64,000 nt of DNA from Paenibacillus terricola (GCF_014779765.1 NZ_JACXZA010000004.1:558001-622000), one strand, 5' to 3'. Shown: positions 45,373 to 54,033, counted from the first letter of the stretch. Numbers and translations are program-made. Notes: generated by a model from the letters alone, not told the origin.

Positions 45373-46281
45373 ATGGCACTTCGCGTAACGCCAGGCATGA
45401 TGCAGAGCCAGCTCATGCGCAACATCAACCATAACCTGACCCGCATGCAGGGGCTTCAGAATGAGCAGTCGACAGGCCGTAAGCTGAATAAGCCATCGGA
45501 CGACCCGGTCGGCATCACTTATTCGCTGCGCTATCGCAGCGAGCTTTCGATGAACGAGCAGTATGACAAAAACATCGCACAGGCCAAATCCCAGTTAGAA
45601 CACACGGATACAGTGTTGGGACAGTTGAGCGAACTAGTCCAAAGAGCGCAAGAGTTGGCGGTTCAAGCTCAGAACGACACGAATCCGCAGACTGCATTGG
45701 ATGCAATCGCTGTCGAGATAAATCAAATTTATGAGCAGGCTATTATGATTGGCAATGACCAGTTGAATGGCAAATATATTTTTAATGGACAGATGACGGA
45801 TATCGAGCCGTATGATTCGGCTACTGCAGCTACTGCTGCTGCTCCAGATACAGACGATCAAACCGTTAAGGTAAGGTTTTCTGCGGGGGTAACGGTTGCT
45901 GTTGATATAACCGGAGGGGAAGTCTTCGGCAAGACGGGTGACAATGATAATCTCTTTAAAACCTTAAAGGATATCTACAACTCCTTGACTCCGACAGCCA
46001 ACAAAGCTGCATTGCAGACTGCTGCTAATCAGTTGAATTCCCGTTACGAAAAGATAATCAATACGCGTTCGGAAGTTGGGGCACGAACTAATAGGGTTGA
46101 CCTTATCGATCAGCGTATGCAGGACTTGAACTATAACTTGACAGAGCTGCAAAGCAAAACAGAGGATGCCGATATGGCGGAAACGATTCTGAAGTTTAAT
46201 CAAGAAGAAGCGGTTTATCAAGCTTCCTTGTCAGTTGGTGCAAAAGTGATTCAAAGAACGCTAGTTGATTATTTGAATTGA
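45373..46281 (+). CDS. flgL: Flagellar hook-associated protein 3 FlgL
   Basis: A 302-residue flagellin-like junction protein. The N-terminal TPGMMQSQLMRNINHNL and the signature RMQGLQNEQSTGRKLNKPSDDPVG match FlgL. The C-terminus (ETILKFNQEEAVYQASLSVGA) provides the other D0 helix. GAGGAGGA precedes ATG 45373. The middle domain (residues 140-190) is small. Confidence 0.95.
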   Translation: MALRVTPGMMQSQLMRNINHNLTRMQGLQNEQSTGRKLNKPSDDPVGITYSLRYRSELSMNEQYDKNIAQAKSQLEHTDTVLGQLSELVQRAQELAVQAQNDTNPQTALDAIAVEINQIYEQAIMIGNDQLNGKYIFNGQMTDIEPYDSATAATAAAPDTDDQTVKVRFSAGVTVAVDITGGEVFGKTGDNDNLFKTLKDIYNSLTPTANKAALQTAANQLNSRYEKIINTRSEVGARTNRVDLIDQRMQDLNYNLTELQSKTEDADMAETILKFNQEEAVYQASLSVGAKVIQRTLVDYLN

Positions 46282-46302
46282 TGTTGAGGAACAAGGGGGC
46301 AG

Positions 46303-46881
46303 ATGGAGGCCATGAATGATTTAAGATTGTCGATTCGGCAGACCTATGCTGCAATTGGAATCCACTCGGAGCCATCTCGTTTGGAAATCAACTCATCCCC
46401 TGGAGAGCAAGCAATTGAGCAGCCTGCTGCAAAGATGGAGTTTGAATCTACGTCCTCGAAACTGACGATTGATTCGACCGAGGCGTGGCACGCACTCGGA
46501 CACGGACCGAATCTGGAATGGAACAGCGGGATTTATAGCCAAATGCCGTCCATTTTTTTGCAGCAACTGGCAAGGAAGGTTGAAGAGGGACGGCGAATGG
46601 CGGATATTACGAATCCGCGCAGTGCATTTGCGGATCTAGCGAAGGATGCGTTATTCCGGTCCAATCCGGTCAATTATCAGATCAAGGCTCCCGGCTACAA
46701 TAATGTAAAGGTAGAGTATGAACCTGGCACTGTTCATACGGAGATTGAGGCATCAGCTGTCCAAATTGACTACACACCGCATCGACCGGAAATAAAGGCG
46801 CAACGTGGGAATTTTGAAATATATATGCGCCAGAAGAATGAAATCAATATACAGGTTACACCATACGATTGGTATAAGTAG
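46303..46881 (+). CDS. yviE: YviE/DUF6470 family flagellar-locus protein
   Basis: A 192-residue protein at the position of B. subtilis yviE between flgL and fliW. The first 60 residues are a beta-rich segment with SIRQTYAAIGI and LTIDSTEAW. The middle is alpha-helical (PSIFLQQLARKVEEGRRMADI). The end contains beta repeats (VKVEYEPGTVHTEIEASAVQIDY). I see no catalytic motif. ATG 46303 follows AAGGGGG; ATG 46312 is a possible second start. Function is unknown in the family. Confidence 0.8.
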   Translation: MEAMNDLRLSIRQTYAAIGIHSEPSRLEINSSPGEQAIEQPAAKMEFESTSSKLTIDSTEAWHALGHGPNLEWNSGIYSQMPSIFLQQLARKVEEGRRMADITNPRSAFADLAKDALFRSNPVNYQIKAPGYNNVKVEYEPGTVHTEIEASAVQIDYTPHRPEIKAQRGNFEIYMRQKNEINIQVTPYDWYK

Positions 46882-46884
46882 GCG

Positions 46885-46915
46885 TGCTATAGCGAAAGCT
46901 ATAGCATTGTTTTTT
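46885..46915 (+). terminator. Terminator after yviE
   Basis: TGCTATAGC (46885-46893) pairs with GCTATAGCA (46898-46906) around a GAAA tetraloop, followed by TTGTTTTTT. Confidence 0.85.
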
Positions 46916-47025
46916 AACGACCATTAATTGTGATTGAGTAGTGAAAAATTGATTCCTTGAATTTTTATGTTTCTGTTTTAGAGCTGGATGTGAATAAGAT
47001 CGAAATCGGGTTTGGAGGTTAAGCG

Positions 47026-47436
47026 ATGAATGTGTTAATAAATAAAAAACTGGATTTGGGGGATAGTATTTTTGGATTTACGGAATTCCGCTACTTTCGG
47101 GTAGAAGAAATGGATGATGAGGCGGGGTTCCTACTGCTGCAGAGCGAAGAGAACGAAAGCGTTGGCTTTATAGTTGTGTCACCTTTTCACTTTTATCAGG
47201 ATTACGAATTTAAATTAAACGATGAAGTGATAGCAGGGTTGCAAATCGAAAAGCCGGATGATGTTGCTGTATTCACCATTGTTACTATTAATCAGCCATT
47301 TAGTCGTTCTACAATTAATTTGGTAGCACCGATCGTAATAAACATCAAGACTGGTCACGGAAGACAGGTCATTTTGAATGATACATCGTATTTGATTCAT
47401 TCGGCTCTATTCCCCACTACGGAAGGCGGGATCTGA
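47026..47436 (+). CDS. fliW: Flagellar assembly factor FliW
   Basis: A 136-residue protein that binds flagellin and CsrA, allosterically blocking CsrA. It has the FliW pattern: an early GFTEFRYFRVEE, LLQSEENESVGFIVVSPF in the middle, and a C-terminal VAPIVINIKTGHGRQVIL. ATG 47026 follows TTGGAGGTT. Its stop is two bases before csrA, as usual for this pair, and hag is downstream. These three form the partner switch that controls flagellin translation. Confidence 0.95.
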   Translation: MNVLINKKLDLGDSIFGFTEFRYFRVEEMDDEAGFLLLQSEENESVGFIVVSPFHFYQDYEFKLNDEVIAGLQIEKPDDVAVFTIVTINQPFSRSTINLVAPIVINIKTGHGRQVILNDTSYLIHSALFPTTEGGI

Positions 47437-47438
47437 CC

Positions 47439-47705
47439 ATGCTCATATTGAGCCGGAAGAGGGGACAAACGATCGTTATTAATCAGAATATCGAAATTGT
47501 TATTACAGCGATCGAAGGAGACCAAGTAAAGATCGGAATCCAAGCGCCAAGAGAATATAGTATAGTGCGAAAAGAAGTCATGGAGGATGTCAAAGCATCC
47601 AATCGAAAAGCTATATCGACTTCTACGAGTATGAAGGATTTGAAGGAATGGGTACAAAGTCGCAAAAAAACGGATAAAAATAAAAATATAATTAGAAAAC
47701 TATAA
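47439..47705 (+). CDS. csrA: Carbon storage regulator CsrA
   Basis: An 88-residue RNA-binding protein that represses hag translation in Gram-positive flagellar systems. The core MLILSRKRGQTIVI and IGIQAPREYSIVRKEV (RNA-binding residues near Arg44) are conserved. After about residue 55 there is a Ser/Thr- and Lys-rich extension of about 30 residues, longer than the 74-residue B. subtilis protein. Translation is probably coupled to fliW. Its stop codon TAA is part of the SigD -35 of hag. Confidence 0.94.
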   Translation: MLILSRKRGQTIVINQNIEIVITAIEGDQVKIGIQAPREYSIVRKEVMEDVKASNRKAISTSTSMKDLKEWVQSRKKTDKNKNIIRKL

Positions 47706-47730
47706 ACTCTTCTTCGAAAACTGCCGATGA
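47703..47730 (+). promoter_or_regulatory. SigD promoter of hag
   Basis: TAAA at 47703-47706, 16 bases, then GCCGATGA at 47723-47730. The -35 overlaps the csrA stop codon. The resulting leader of about 65 bases contains the two CsrA sites. Confidence 0.8.
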
Positions 47731-47755
47731 TAATTATGCAGGCGGAAACGACTGC

Positions 47756-47792
47756 TCCACAAGGAAGTGGATAATACAAATTCAGGGAGGAA
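47756..47792 (+). promoter_or_regulatory. Two CsrA-binding sites in the hag leader
   Basis: Site 1: TCCAC-AAGGAA-GTGGA (47756-47771) is a hairpin with GGA in its loop and matches the CsrA consensus ACARGGANGU fully. Site 2: CAGGGAGGA at about 47783-47791 overlaps the Shine-Dalgarno sequence of hag. B. subtilis hag has the same two-site design, where CsrA blocks ribosome access. Confidence 0.8.
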
Positions 47793-47799
47793 ATAAATC

Positions 47800-48609
47800 A
47801 TGATTATCAACCACAATCTTAACGCAATGAACTCGCATCGTAACCTGGTGTTCAACAACATCCAACAAGGCAAGTCCAGCGAAAAACTTTCTTCGGGCTA
47901 CCGCATCAACCGTGCTGCTGACGATGCAGCAGGCCTGTCGATCTCCCAAAAAATGCGTGCTGACATCCGTGCAATGAACCAAGGTATGCGCAACACGCAA
48001 GACGGTATCTCGATGGTACAAGCAGCCGAGGGTGCGATGAACGAAGTTTCCGATATGCTGACACGCATGAAGGAACTTACTACTCAAGCATCGAACGGAA
48101 CGTTGACTGCGGCTGATGATATCGCTGCGATTCAAAACGAATACAGCAACCTTGCTGGTGAAATCAACCGCATTGGCACGAACTTCACATTCAACGGCAT
48201 TACGTTGCTCGACGGCACAGGTGGCAATGTCACGATTCAAACGGCAGGTAAAGATGCTGACCAAATCGTACTTGATATGAGCGGAATCGATGTTAAGAGC
48301 CTCACTTTCGGAACAATTACGAGCCAAACTGATGCTCGTACAGAAAACGGTGTTGTTGATACTGCCATCTCTACGATCAATACGGCGCGTTCGACGCTGG
48401 GTGCTTACCAGAACCGTCTGGAACATGCATACAATAACGTTGGCGTGAACGCAGAAAACCTGCAAGCAGCAGAATCCCGTATCCGCGATACGGACATGGC
48501 TGCAGAGATGATGAACTACACGAAGCTCAACATCCTGCAACAAGCTTCGACAGCAATGCTTGCGCAAGCTAACCAAGCGCCACAAGGCGTACTGCAATTG
48601 CTCCGTTAA
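47800..48609 (+). CDS. hag: Flagellin
   Basis: A 269-residue flagellin, shorter than B. subtilis Hag (304). The N-terminal D0/D1 (MIINHNLNAMNSHRNL, SSGYRINRAADDAAGLSISQKM) and the C-terminal D1/D0 (NTARSTLGAYQNRLEHAYNN, ILQQASTAMLAQANQAPQ) are complete. Between them only about 60-70 residues remain, so no D2/D3 domain exists. Codon use is strongly biased, as expected of an abundant protein. The gene has its own SigD promoter, CsrA sites and a terminator. Confidence 0.97.
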   Translation: MIINHNLNAMNSHRNLVFNNIQQGKSSEKLSSGYRINRAADDAAGLSISQKMRADIRAMNQGMRNTQDGISMVQAAEGAMNEVSDMLTRMKELTTQASNGTLTAADDIAAIQNEYSNLAGEINRIGTNFTFNGITLLDGTGGNVTIQTAGKDADQIVLDMSGIDVKSLTFGTITSQTDARTENGVVDTAISTINTARSTLGAYQNRLEHAYNNVGVNAENLQAAESRIRDTDMAAEMMNYTKLNILQQASTAMLAQANQAPQGVLQLLR

Positions 48610-48629
48610 TTCATTTATTGCAGCAAGGA

Positions 48630-48660
48630 GGGGTCCACGATATTTGTGGACCCCTTTTTA
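48630..48660 (+). terminator. Terminator after hag
   Basis: GGGGTCCAC (48630-48638) pairs with GTGGACCCC (48646-48654) and is followed by TTTTTA. Confidence 0.92.
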
Positions 48661-48729
48661 ATAGATAAGTTATGAAGATAGCACATAGGACATAAGTATT
48701 TGTTCTCATAAATTTTAACTAACGGTCTA

Positions 48730-48757
48730 TAAATTAATGTCACTATGAATTCGATAT
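48730..48757 (+). promoter_or_regulatory. SigD promoter of the fliD operon
   Basis: TAAA at 48730-48733, 16 bases, then TTCGATAT at 48750-48757, six of eight bases of the SigD -10. It would drive fliD-flaG-fliS-fliT. Confidence 0.65.
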
Positions 48758-48796
48758 ATATATTAAAGAAGAAGATTACGGAAAGAAGGGGACAAC

Positions 48797-49729
48797 GTGC
48801 CTATTCGGTTGACCGGTATGAGTTCGGGACTTGACGTAGAGTCAATGGTTAAAGAGCTTATGAAAGCCGAACGTATTCCTGTGAATAAGCTGCAGCAGAA
48901 GAAGCAGACCATTCAATGGAAAGTAGATGCCTACACTGGCTTTAACCTCAAGTTTTCGGCAATGCGCGAATCAATATCGACTTTGAGGTTTTCAAGCGGC
49001 TGGAAGAAGACGGATTCCAATGGTAATACTGTTCGACTTAGCACGGATGAAATGGTAACTAAGATCAAGGACTTTGTAAGCAAATATAATGAAATGGTCA
49101 CTTCTGTGAACGGTGATTTAACAGAAAAAGTTGACAACAATTATAGACCGCTTACTTCAGACGAGAAAGCTGCCATGAACGAGACTGATATTACAAACTG
49201 GGAGAACAAAGCGAAGGAAGGATTGCTTCGTAATGATTCTATCCTACGGACTGTACTCAGTGATATGCGTGGAATTCCATCTGCCGTTCTAACAGGCACT
49301 GGTGTAAACACGAATTATGACACATTGAGTGAAATTGGTATTAAAACGAATATGTTCGTTATCGGTTCCTCTGAGAATGGCAAACTGCAAATCGACGAGA
49401 CGAAGCTTCGGGCGGCAATCGAAGCAGATCCTGACGCTGTCGTTTCTCTATTAACCAAACAAGGAACAGGTTCGGATCGAGGACTCCTTCAGCGAGTCTA
49501 CGAAACAATGAACACAGCTATGACGCAAGTATCTCGCAAAATTAATGGCGGTATAGGAACGGCAGCTAGCCTAGTAAAGCAAATGTCCGATATTGATAAA
49601 AACATAATCAGTAAGAATACTATGTTGGACAAACGCGAAGAGTTCTACTATAAAATGTTCTCTAATATGGAAGCGGCTGTGAATAAAGGAAACGCTCAAA
49701 TGGCTTGGCTATCGCAACAATTCGGATAA
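48797..49729 (+). CDS. fliD: Filament cap protein FliD, very short form
   Basis: A 310-residue FliD; most family members have 450-600. The N-terminal coiled-coil part is normal (RLTGMSSGLDVESMVKELM...) up to about residue 66. The C-terminal part is also normal, from STDEMVTKIKDFVSKYNEMV at about residue 82 to YKMFSNMEAAVNKGNAQMAW. The joining stretch is only about 15 residues (GWKKTDSNGNTVR), so the whole D2-D3 head region is missing. The frame is intact and no stop or frameshift is seen. GTG 48797 follows GAAGGGG. It fits a short flagellin filament. Confidence 0.9.
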   Translation: MPIRLTGMSSGLDVESMVKELMKAERIPVNKLQQKKQTIQWKVDAYTGFNLKFSAMRESISTLRFSSGWKKTDSNGNTVRLSTDEMVTKIKDFVSKYNEMVTSVNGDLTEKVDNNYRPLTSDEKAAMNETDITNWENKAKEGLLRNDSILRTVLSDMRGIPSAVLTGTGVNTNYDTLSEIGIKTNMFVIGSSENGKLQIDETKLRAAIEADPDAVVSLLTKQGTGSDRGLLQRVYETMNTAMTQVSRKINGGIGTAASLVKQMSDIDKNIISKNTMLDKREEFYYKMFSNMEAAVNKGNAQMAWLSQQFG

Positions 49730-49748
49730 TGAAAGGGCTGTGAGTAGA

Positions 49749-50102
49749 ATGGAAATTTCAACTCAAGTACAGCCGGTTCAGTCACAAACGTTCAAAGAGT
49801 CTGCTTCATTTCAACGAGTAGCCGGGGAGTATCAGGTTCTGAAGGTTAAAGGTAAAACTAATATTCTGTCCGTCAGTGAACAGGCGCTGGTTAAAGCGAT
49901 TGAGAAAGCGAACCGAGCCGTGCAGGGAACAGAGCATACGTTCCATTACAAAATTCATGAGGCGACACACGATGTCATTGTGCAAATTCTAGACAAGAAA
50001 ACGAATGAAGTCGTACATGAGATCCCTTCCGAGAAATTTATAGACTTGATCGAAAAGCTGAAAGAGCTAACTGTGGGAGCTATCATTGACGAAAAAAGGT
50101 GA
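49749..50102 (+). CDS. flaG: FlaG family flagellar protein
   Basis: A 117-residue member of the FlaG/YvyC family, affecting filament length. The first 40 residues are variable. The conserved domain follows: ALVKAIEKANRAVQGTEHTFHYKIHEATHDVIVQILD continuing NEVVHEIPSEKFIDLIEKL. ATG 49749 fits AAAGGG at 49731-49736 better than GTG 49740, only a few bases away from it. It lies between fliD and fliS. Confidence 0.88.
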   Translation: MEISTQVQPVQSQTFKESASFQRVAGEYQVLKVKGKTNILSVSEQALVKAIEKANRAVQGTEHTFHYKIHEATHDVIVQILDKKTNEVVHEIPSEKFIDLIEKLKELTVGAIIDEKR

Positions 50103-50110
50103 GATAAAAT

Positions 50111-50500
50111 ATGCAGCAGGCACAAAATAGTTATTTGCATACGAAAGTTCAAACTTCTTCTCCGGGACAATTGACGCTTATGCTTTACAATGGATGCCTA
50201 AAGTTTATCAAGCTAGCTGTAATCAGCATCGAGAAGCGGGACTATGAAGGAAAGCATGTAAACTTTGTAAAGGCACAAAATATAATTGAAGAGCTTCAGT
50301 CAACCCTGAAGATGGAATATGAATTGTCGGTGCAGTTAAGTCAGCTGTATACTTTTATCAATCAGAAGCTCATAGAGGCGAATGTGAAGCAAGATATTAA
50401 AGCTGCGGAAGACTGCATTCATTTAATATCAGAGCTTCGCGACACATGGGTTGAGGCTTTGAAAGAGTTGGGTCAAGGCGGAATGGTATCATCACTATGA
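50111..50500 (+). CDS. fliS: Flagellin chaperone FliS
   Basis: A 129-residue helical chaperone that binds flagellin's C-terminus and delivers it to the export gate. Typical elements are the N-terminal YLHTKVQTSSPGQLTLMLYNG, then FVKAQNIIEELQSTL, and the C-terminal DLIHLISELRDTWVEAL-like helix. RBS GGTGAGATAAAAT is weak. It overlaps fliT by four bases. Confidence 0.93.
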   Translation: MQQAQNSYLHTKVQTSSPGQLTLMLYNGCLKFIKLAVISIEKRDYEGKHVNFVKAQNIIEELQSTLKMEYELSVQLSQLYTFINQKLIEANVKQDIKAAEDCIHLISELRDTWVEALKELGQGGMVSSL

Positions 50501-50856
50501 AAACAGTAGATGAATTGCTGAAAGAGCTGAAGGATGTCGCCCATTCAGTTCTACAAATTAATCTGAAGGAAGAAGCAAACCATGGTTTGCTTCTTTTATT
50601 GCAAGATCAACAAGCCGATATTAGGAAGAAAATCGATGAAGTCACCTCGGATTCATTTAGTGGATATACGCCCGAGCAACTAGATATACTGAGGGATTGC
50701 ATAGAGATGGAACAAGAAAATATAAATCGGGTGGAATTGATGAAAGCGGAGATAGGCGAGAAGATCGCTAATTTATCCAAGAGTAAGATAGGTCGAAATG
50801 CCTATCAAGGTGAAATGATTCAACATATCGGGTATTTTATTGATAATCATCAATAA
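50497..50856 (+). CDS. fliT: FliT-like flagellar protein
   Basis: A 119-residue helical protein at the fliT position; ATG overlaps the fliS stop (ATGA), so the two are translationally coupled. It is rich in Glu/Lys/Leu with long predicted helices (residues 1-45 and 60-105) and has no catalytic motif. FliT proteins act as FliD chaperones, but sequence conservation is low. The assignment rests mostly on position and length. Confidence 0.75.
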   Translation: MKTVDELLKELKDVAHSVLQINLKEEANHGLLLLLQDQQADIRKKIDEVTSDSFSGYTPEQLDILRDCIEMEQENINRVELMKAEIGEKIANLSKSKIGRNAYQGEMIQHIGYFIDNHQ

Positions 50857-50929
50857 ATTAATTGTATTTATGGTTAAAATATACTAAAATTACTATTGTA
50901 AATAGTTGTTTCTGTATTAATCGAACATA

Positions 50930-51018
50930 TTGGCAAAACTGTAGAAATACAGCGACGCAAAGCTATGGGTCTTCATTCCTGGGGGGAAATCACTAGGATT
51001 AAGATTGCCAGGTTGCCC
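50930..51018 (+). promoter_or_regulatory. c-di-GMP-I (GEMM-I) riboswitch aptamer
   Basis: Consensus GEMM-I elements appear in order: GGCAAA (50932-50937), a small stem CTGT/ACAG closed by a GAAA tetraloop (50939-50951), GACGCAAAGC (50954-50963), and the 3' segment GCCAGGTTGCC (51007-51017). GGCAA pairs with TTGCC (51013-51017) to form P1. The terminator/antiterminator switch begins right after it. Confidence 0.9.
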
Positions 51019-51068
51019 ATTGTTTTTGTATTCCAAAACAATAGCAACCTGCTATTGTTTTTTTTTAT
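51011..51068 (+). terminator. Riboswitch expression platform: terminator and competing antiterminator
   Basis: The terminator is AAAACAATAGCA (51035-51046) with TGCTATTGTTTT (51050-51061), 12 perfect pairs, then Ts. The antiterminator is GGTTGC (51011-51016) with GCAACC (51044-51049), plus ATTGTTTT (51019-51026) with AAAACAAT (51035-51042). GGTTGC is also needed for aptamer P1, so ligand binding should favour the terminator and switch transcription off. Confidence 0.8.
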
Positions 51069-51089
51069 TACATATTAGGGGGAAATGGT

Positions 51090-53987
51090 ATGGTTAAAGC
51101 AAGGCAAGGTATTATGCTCTTGTTTGCGATGTGGATTGCAATCAGCGGACTATTCCTGCAGCCACAGCAAACAAATGCAGCGACTACTGACTACGTTACA
51201 GTAACAAAGTCAGCTAATCCGTCTGCAATCACGACATTGGATGAGGTTGATGTTCAACTTAGTATTACGGGCACACCACCTGTTAATGTGACAGTGCCAA
51301 ACGATGTCGTTTTAGTAATTGACAAGTCGGGCAGTATGGCTCCATCTTATAACAATGGCGAAGACAAAATGAAGAACGCGAAAGAAGCGGCTAAAGGCTT
51401 CGTCGATTTGATGGATTTATCGGTACATCGAGTAGCGGTCGTCGATTTTTCCTCGACGAACATGATTGGAAGCCTTGATTTTACAACGGATAAACAGCAG
51501 GCTAAAAATTATATCGATACAATCTCGGCAAATGGATCTACCGCTACAGGCGATGCAATTGATGTTGCGAGAGGTTTGCTTGCCAACCACCGTCCTGAGG
51601 CTCAGCCGGTGATCGTAATTATGACAGACGGAGATGCAACGCAACCATCTACAGATCCTTACCAGTATGCAAAAGATAAGGCGATGCAAGCCAAAGCGGA
51701 AGGAATTATCTTCTATACGATTGCATTGCTTAAATCAACTGATAACCCAGATACAAGCGGTCCCAACATCTTGCTAAAGGATATGGCTACGACAGCGAAC
51801 CATCACCACTTTGTATTGGGGTCAACGGGTCTAAGTGAAATCTATGCGGCCATTGTCAAAGAAATCGGCTTGGCCAGTGCGTATGATGTTAAGGTGACAG
51901 ACATAGTAAGTAATGATTTCGAGATTGTGCCTGGTTCCTATGATAATAATATTCCGAAACCTGTTGTGAATGGGAATACATTGACTTGGACCTTTAACGA
52001 ATTGAAGAACAGCACGTTGAACTTTACTTATAAGATTCGTCCGGTAAGTAAAACGAAAACAGGCAAATTGCCTATATCATTGACGACTTCGAATATTTCT
52101 TACAAAGACTATGCGGGTGCGACTCGTACTAAGGCTATTCCCGTTGTAAGTGTGGACGTCAAACTGCCGGCTCCAATCGTAACGTCCGTAACGGAGCCTT
52201 CCGGACCTCCGGCAGGAGGACAAACGGTTACAATCAAAGGTAAAAATTTCGTTCAAGGCGCGACTGTAACATTTGGTTCTACCCTTGCGAAAAACGTAGT
52301 TGTCGTAAGTGACTCGGAAATTACGGTGACGGCACCGGCTGGAGCACAAGGAACAGTAGACGTAGCTGTTCGAAATCCAGATGGCCAAAATGCAAAGGGC
52401 TCTTATCAATATATTATTGATCCTATTGTTACTGCAATAACTCCGCCGAACGGACCGCTTGCTGGTAGCAATATCGTTACAATTGATGGGAATTATTTCA
52501 TGAAAGGCGTAACGGTTTTGTTTGGAGATAAGGCCGGTTCAGTTTCAGTCTTCTCTGTCGCTCAGTTGAAAGTGGTTGTACCGGTAGGGGCGCAAGCTGG
52601 TCCAGTAGATGTGAAGATTACAAATCCTGATGGAACCAGTGTTACTGTGTCTGGAGGTTATACGTACGATGCAGCGCCGTCTACAGATCCAGAAATAACG
52701 TCTGTATCTCCTAACTCCGGGCTTGTAACTGGCGGAAATACAATCTACATTAATGGTAAAAACTTTAAATCAGGCATGAAAGCAGTTGTAGGCGGTAAAG
52801 ATGCAGCAACTGTATATGTTACTAATGCGCAATTGAGATTAACGGTTCCTGCCGCTGATCAACCAGGAACGGTCGACGTTGCAGTTCGTGATCTGGATGG
52901 AAAGTTATTCGTTAAAGAACAAAGCTATACGTACAATCCCATTGTATATCCGACTCCAACAGTGACATCCATTGCACCTGTTAGTGGTCCGCTGGCTGGT
53001 GGAAATACGGTTTACATTTATGGTACAAACTTTGTTAATGGCGTTTCGAAAGTTTTTATCGGATCAAAAGAAGTAACGGCGGTATATGTGAACTCAACAA
53101 CACTGCGTTTCACTATGCCGGCAGGTGATGCCGCTGGTAAAGTCGATGTAAAAGTGGCAAATACAGACCAAGAAGCTGTGCTGCCGCAGGCCTATGAGTA
53201 TATCGCACCAGTTATTTCACAGGTTAAAATCACAGACATCAGTCCCAATACGAGTACTGTTTCCGGTGGAATTATCGCTTATATTAACGGAGAGAACTTT
53301 ATGTCAGGGGCTACCGTTACGTTAGGCGGCACCAATGCCAGTACGGCATACGTGAATGCAACACAACTTCGAATCACCGTACCTGCAGCGACTGCACCAG
53401 GTTTAGTCGACTTGACGGTAACTAACAAAGACGGTGGTACTGCAACATTGACGGGTGGGTTTGAATATACACCGGTGCTTCCGCAAATTACGGGTGTGAG
53501 TCCAGGGAATGCGAGCCGTGCCGGCGGAGCATTGATCTATGTTAATGGTACGAATTTTAACACGTCCGCAATCGTAAGCATCAACGGTGTAAATGCTACT
53601 ACGGCTTATGTTAGCACTCAACAATTGCGGGTAACGGTGCCAGCAAGCTCGACTGTTGGAACGGTTCCGCTTGTTGTTACATTATCAAATGGACAGACGG
53701 CATCGACTACTTTTGTATACGATGATCTGCCTACTACGCCTCCCCCTACATTGACGAGTCTGACTCCGACAAGCGCGAAGGTAGGAGCTACGATTTATAT
53801 TTACGGTAAAGACTTCAAGAATAAACCGAAAGTGTTCTTCGGTTCTGTAGAAGCTACGAGTGTCACATATGTAAATACGACGACCGTACGGGTAGTTGTA
53901 CCTGCTGGAAACACCGGCACAGTTGAGGTGAAAGTCGTAAATCCAGATACACAAGAGAGCAATACGCTAACATTTACGTATAACTAA
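51090..53987 (+). CDS. Secreted vWA protein with seven IPT/TIG repeats (probable adhesin)
   Basis: A 965-residue protein with signal peptide (GIMLLFAMWIAISGLFL, cleavage near TNAA). A von Willebrand A domain at about residues 72-255 has an intact MIDAS: DKSGSMAP, a Thr in STATGDA, and MTDGDA. A linker beta domain follows, then seven IPT/TIG Ig-like domains. Each begins near PxVTSVxPxSGxxxGGxTVxIxGxNF and ends with VxVxNPDG-type strands. There is no SLH, LPXTG or C-terminal helix, so attachment is unclear. It lies behind a c-di-GMP riboswitch and between flagellar genes. The architecture suggests matrix or cell adhesion in the motile/sessile switch. Confidence 0.87.
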   Translation: MVKARQGIMLLFAMWIAISGLFLQPQQTNAATTDYVTVTKSANPSAITTLDEVDVQLSITGTPPVNVTVPNDVVLVIDKSGSMAPSYNNGEDKMKNAKEAAKGFVDLMDLSVHRVAVVDFSSTNMIGSLDFTTDKQQAKNYIDTISANGSTATGDAIDVARGLLANHRPEAQPVIVIMTDGDATQPSTDPYQYAKDKAMQAKAEGIIFYTIALLKSTDNPDTSGPNILLKDMATTANHHHFVLGSTGLSEIYAAIVKEIGLASAYDVKVTDIVSNDFEIVPGSYDNNIPKPVVNGNTLTWTFNELKNSTLNFTYKIRPVSKTKTGKLPISLTTSNISYKDYAGATRTKAIPVVSVDVKLPAPIVTSVTEPSGPPAGGQTVTIKGKNFVQGATVTFGSTLAKNVVVVSDSEITVTAPAGAQGTVDVAVRNPDGQNAKGSYQYIIDPIVTAITPPNGPLAGSNIVTIDGNYFMKGVTVLFGDKAGSVSVFSVAQLKVVVPVGAQAGPVDVKITNPDGTSVTVSGGYTYDAAPSTDPEITSVSPNSGLVTGGNTIYINGKNFKSGMKAVVGGKDAATVYVTNAQLRLTVPAADQPGTVDVAVRDLDGKLFVKEQSYTYNPIVYPTPTVTSIAPVSGPLAGGNTVYIYGTNFVNGVSKVFIGSKEVTAVYVNSTTLRFTMPAGDAAGKVDVKVANTDQEAVLPQAYEYIAPVISQVKITDISPNTSTVSGGIIAYINGENFMSGATVTLGGTNASTAYVNATQLRITVPAATAPGLVDLTVTNKDGGTATLTGGFEYTPVLPQITGVSPGNASRAGGALIYVNGTNFNTSAIVSINGVNATTAYVSTQQLRVTVPASSTVGTVPLVVTLSNGQTASTTFVYDDLPTTPPPTLTSLTPTSAKVGATIYIYGKDFKNKPKVFFGSVEATSVTYVNTTTVRVVVPAGNTGTVEVKVVNPDTQESNTLTFTYN

Positions 53988-53991
53988 TAGC

Positions 53992-54033
53992 AAAAGGCAG
54001 AGCTGATGGTTACATCAGCTCTGCCTTTTTGCT
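53992..54033. terminator. Bidirectional terminator between the vWA and glycosyltransferase genes
   Basis: A 17-bp perfect stem pairs 53992-54008 (AAAAGGCAGAGCTGATG) with 54013-54029 around GTTA. Terminal A and T runs make it work on both strands, serving the convergent genes. Confidence 0.92.
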
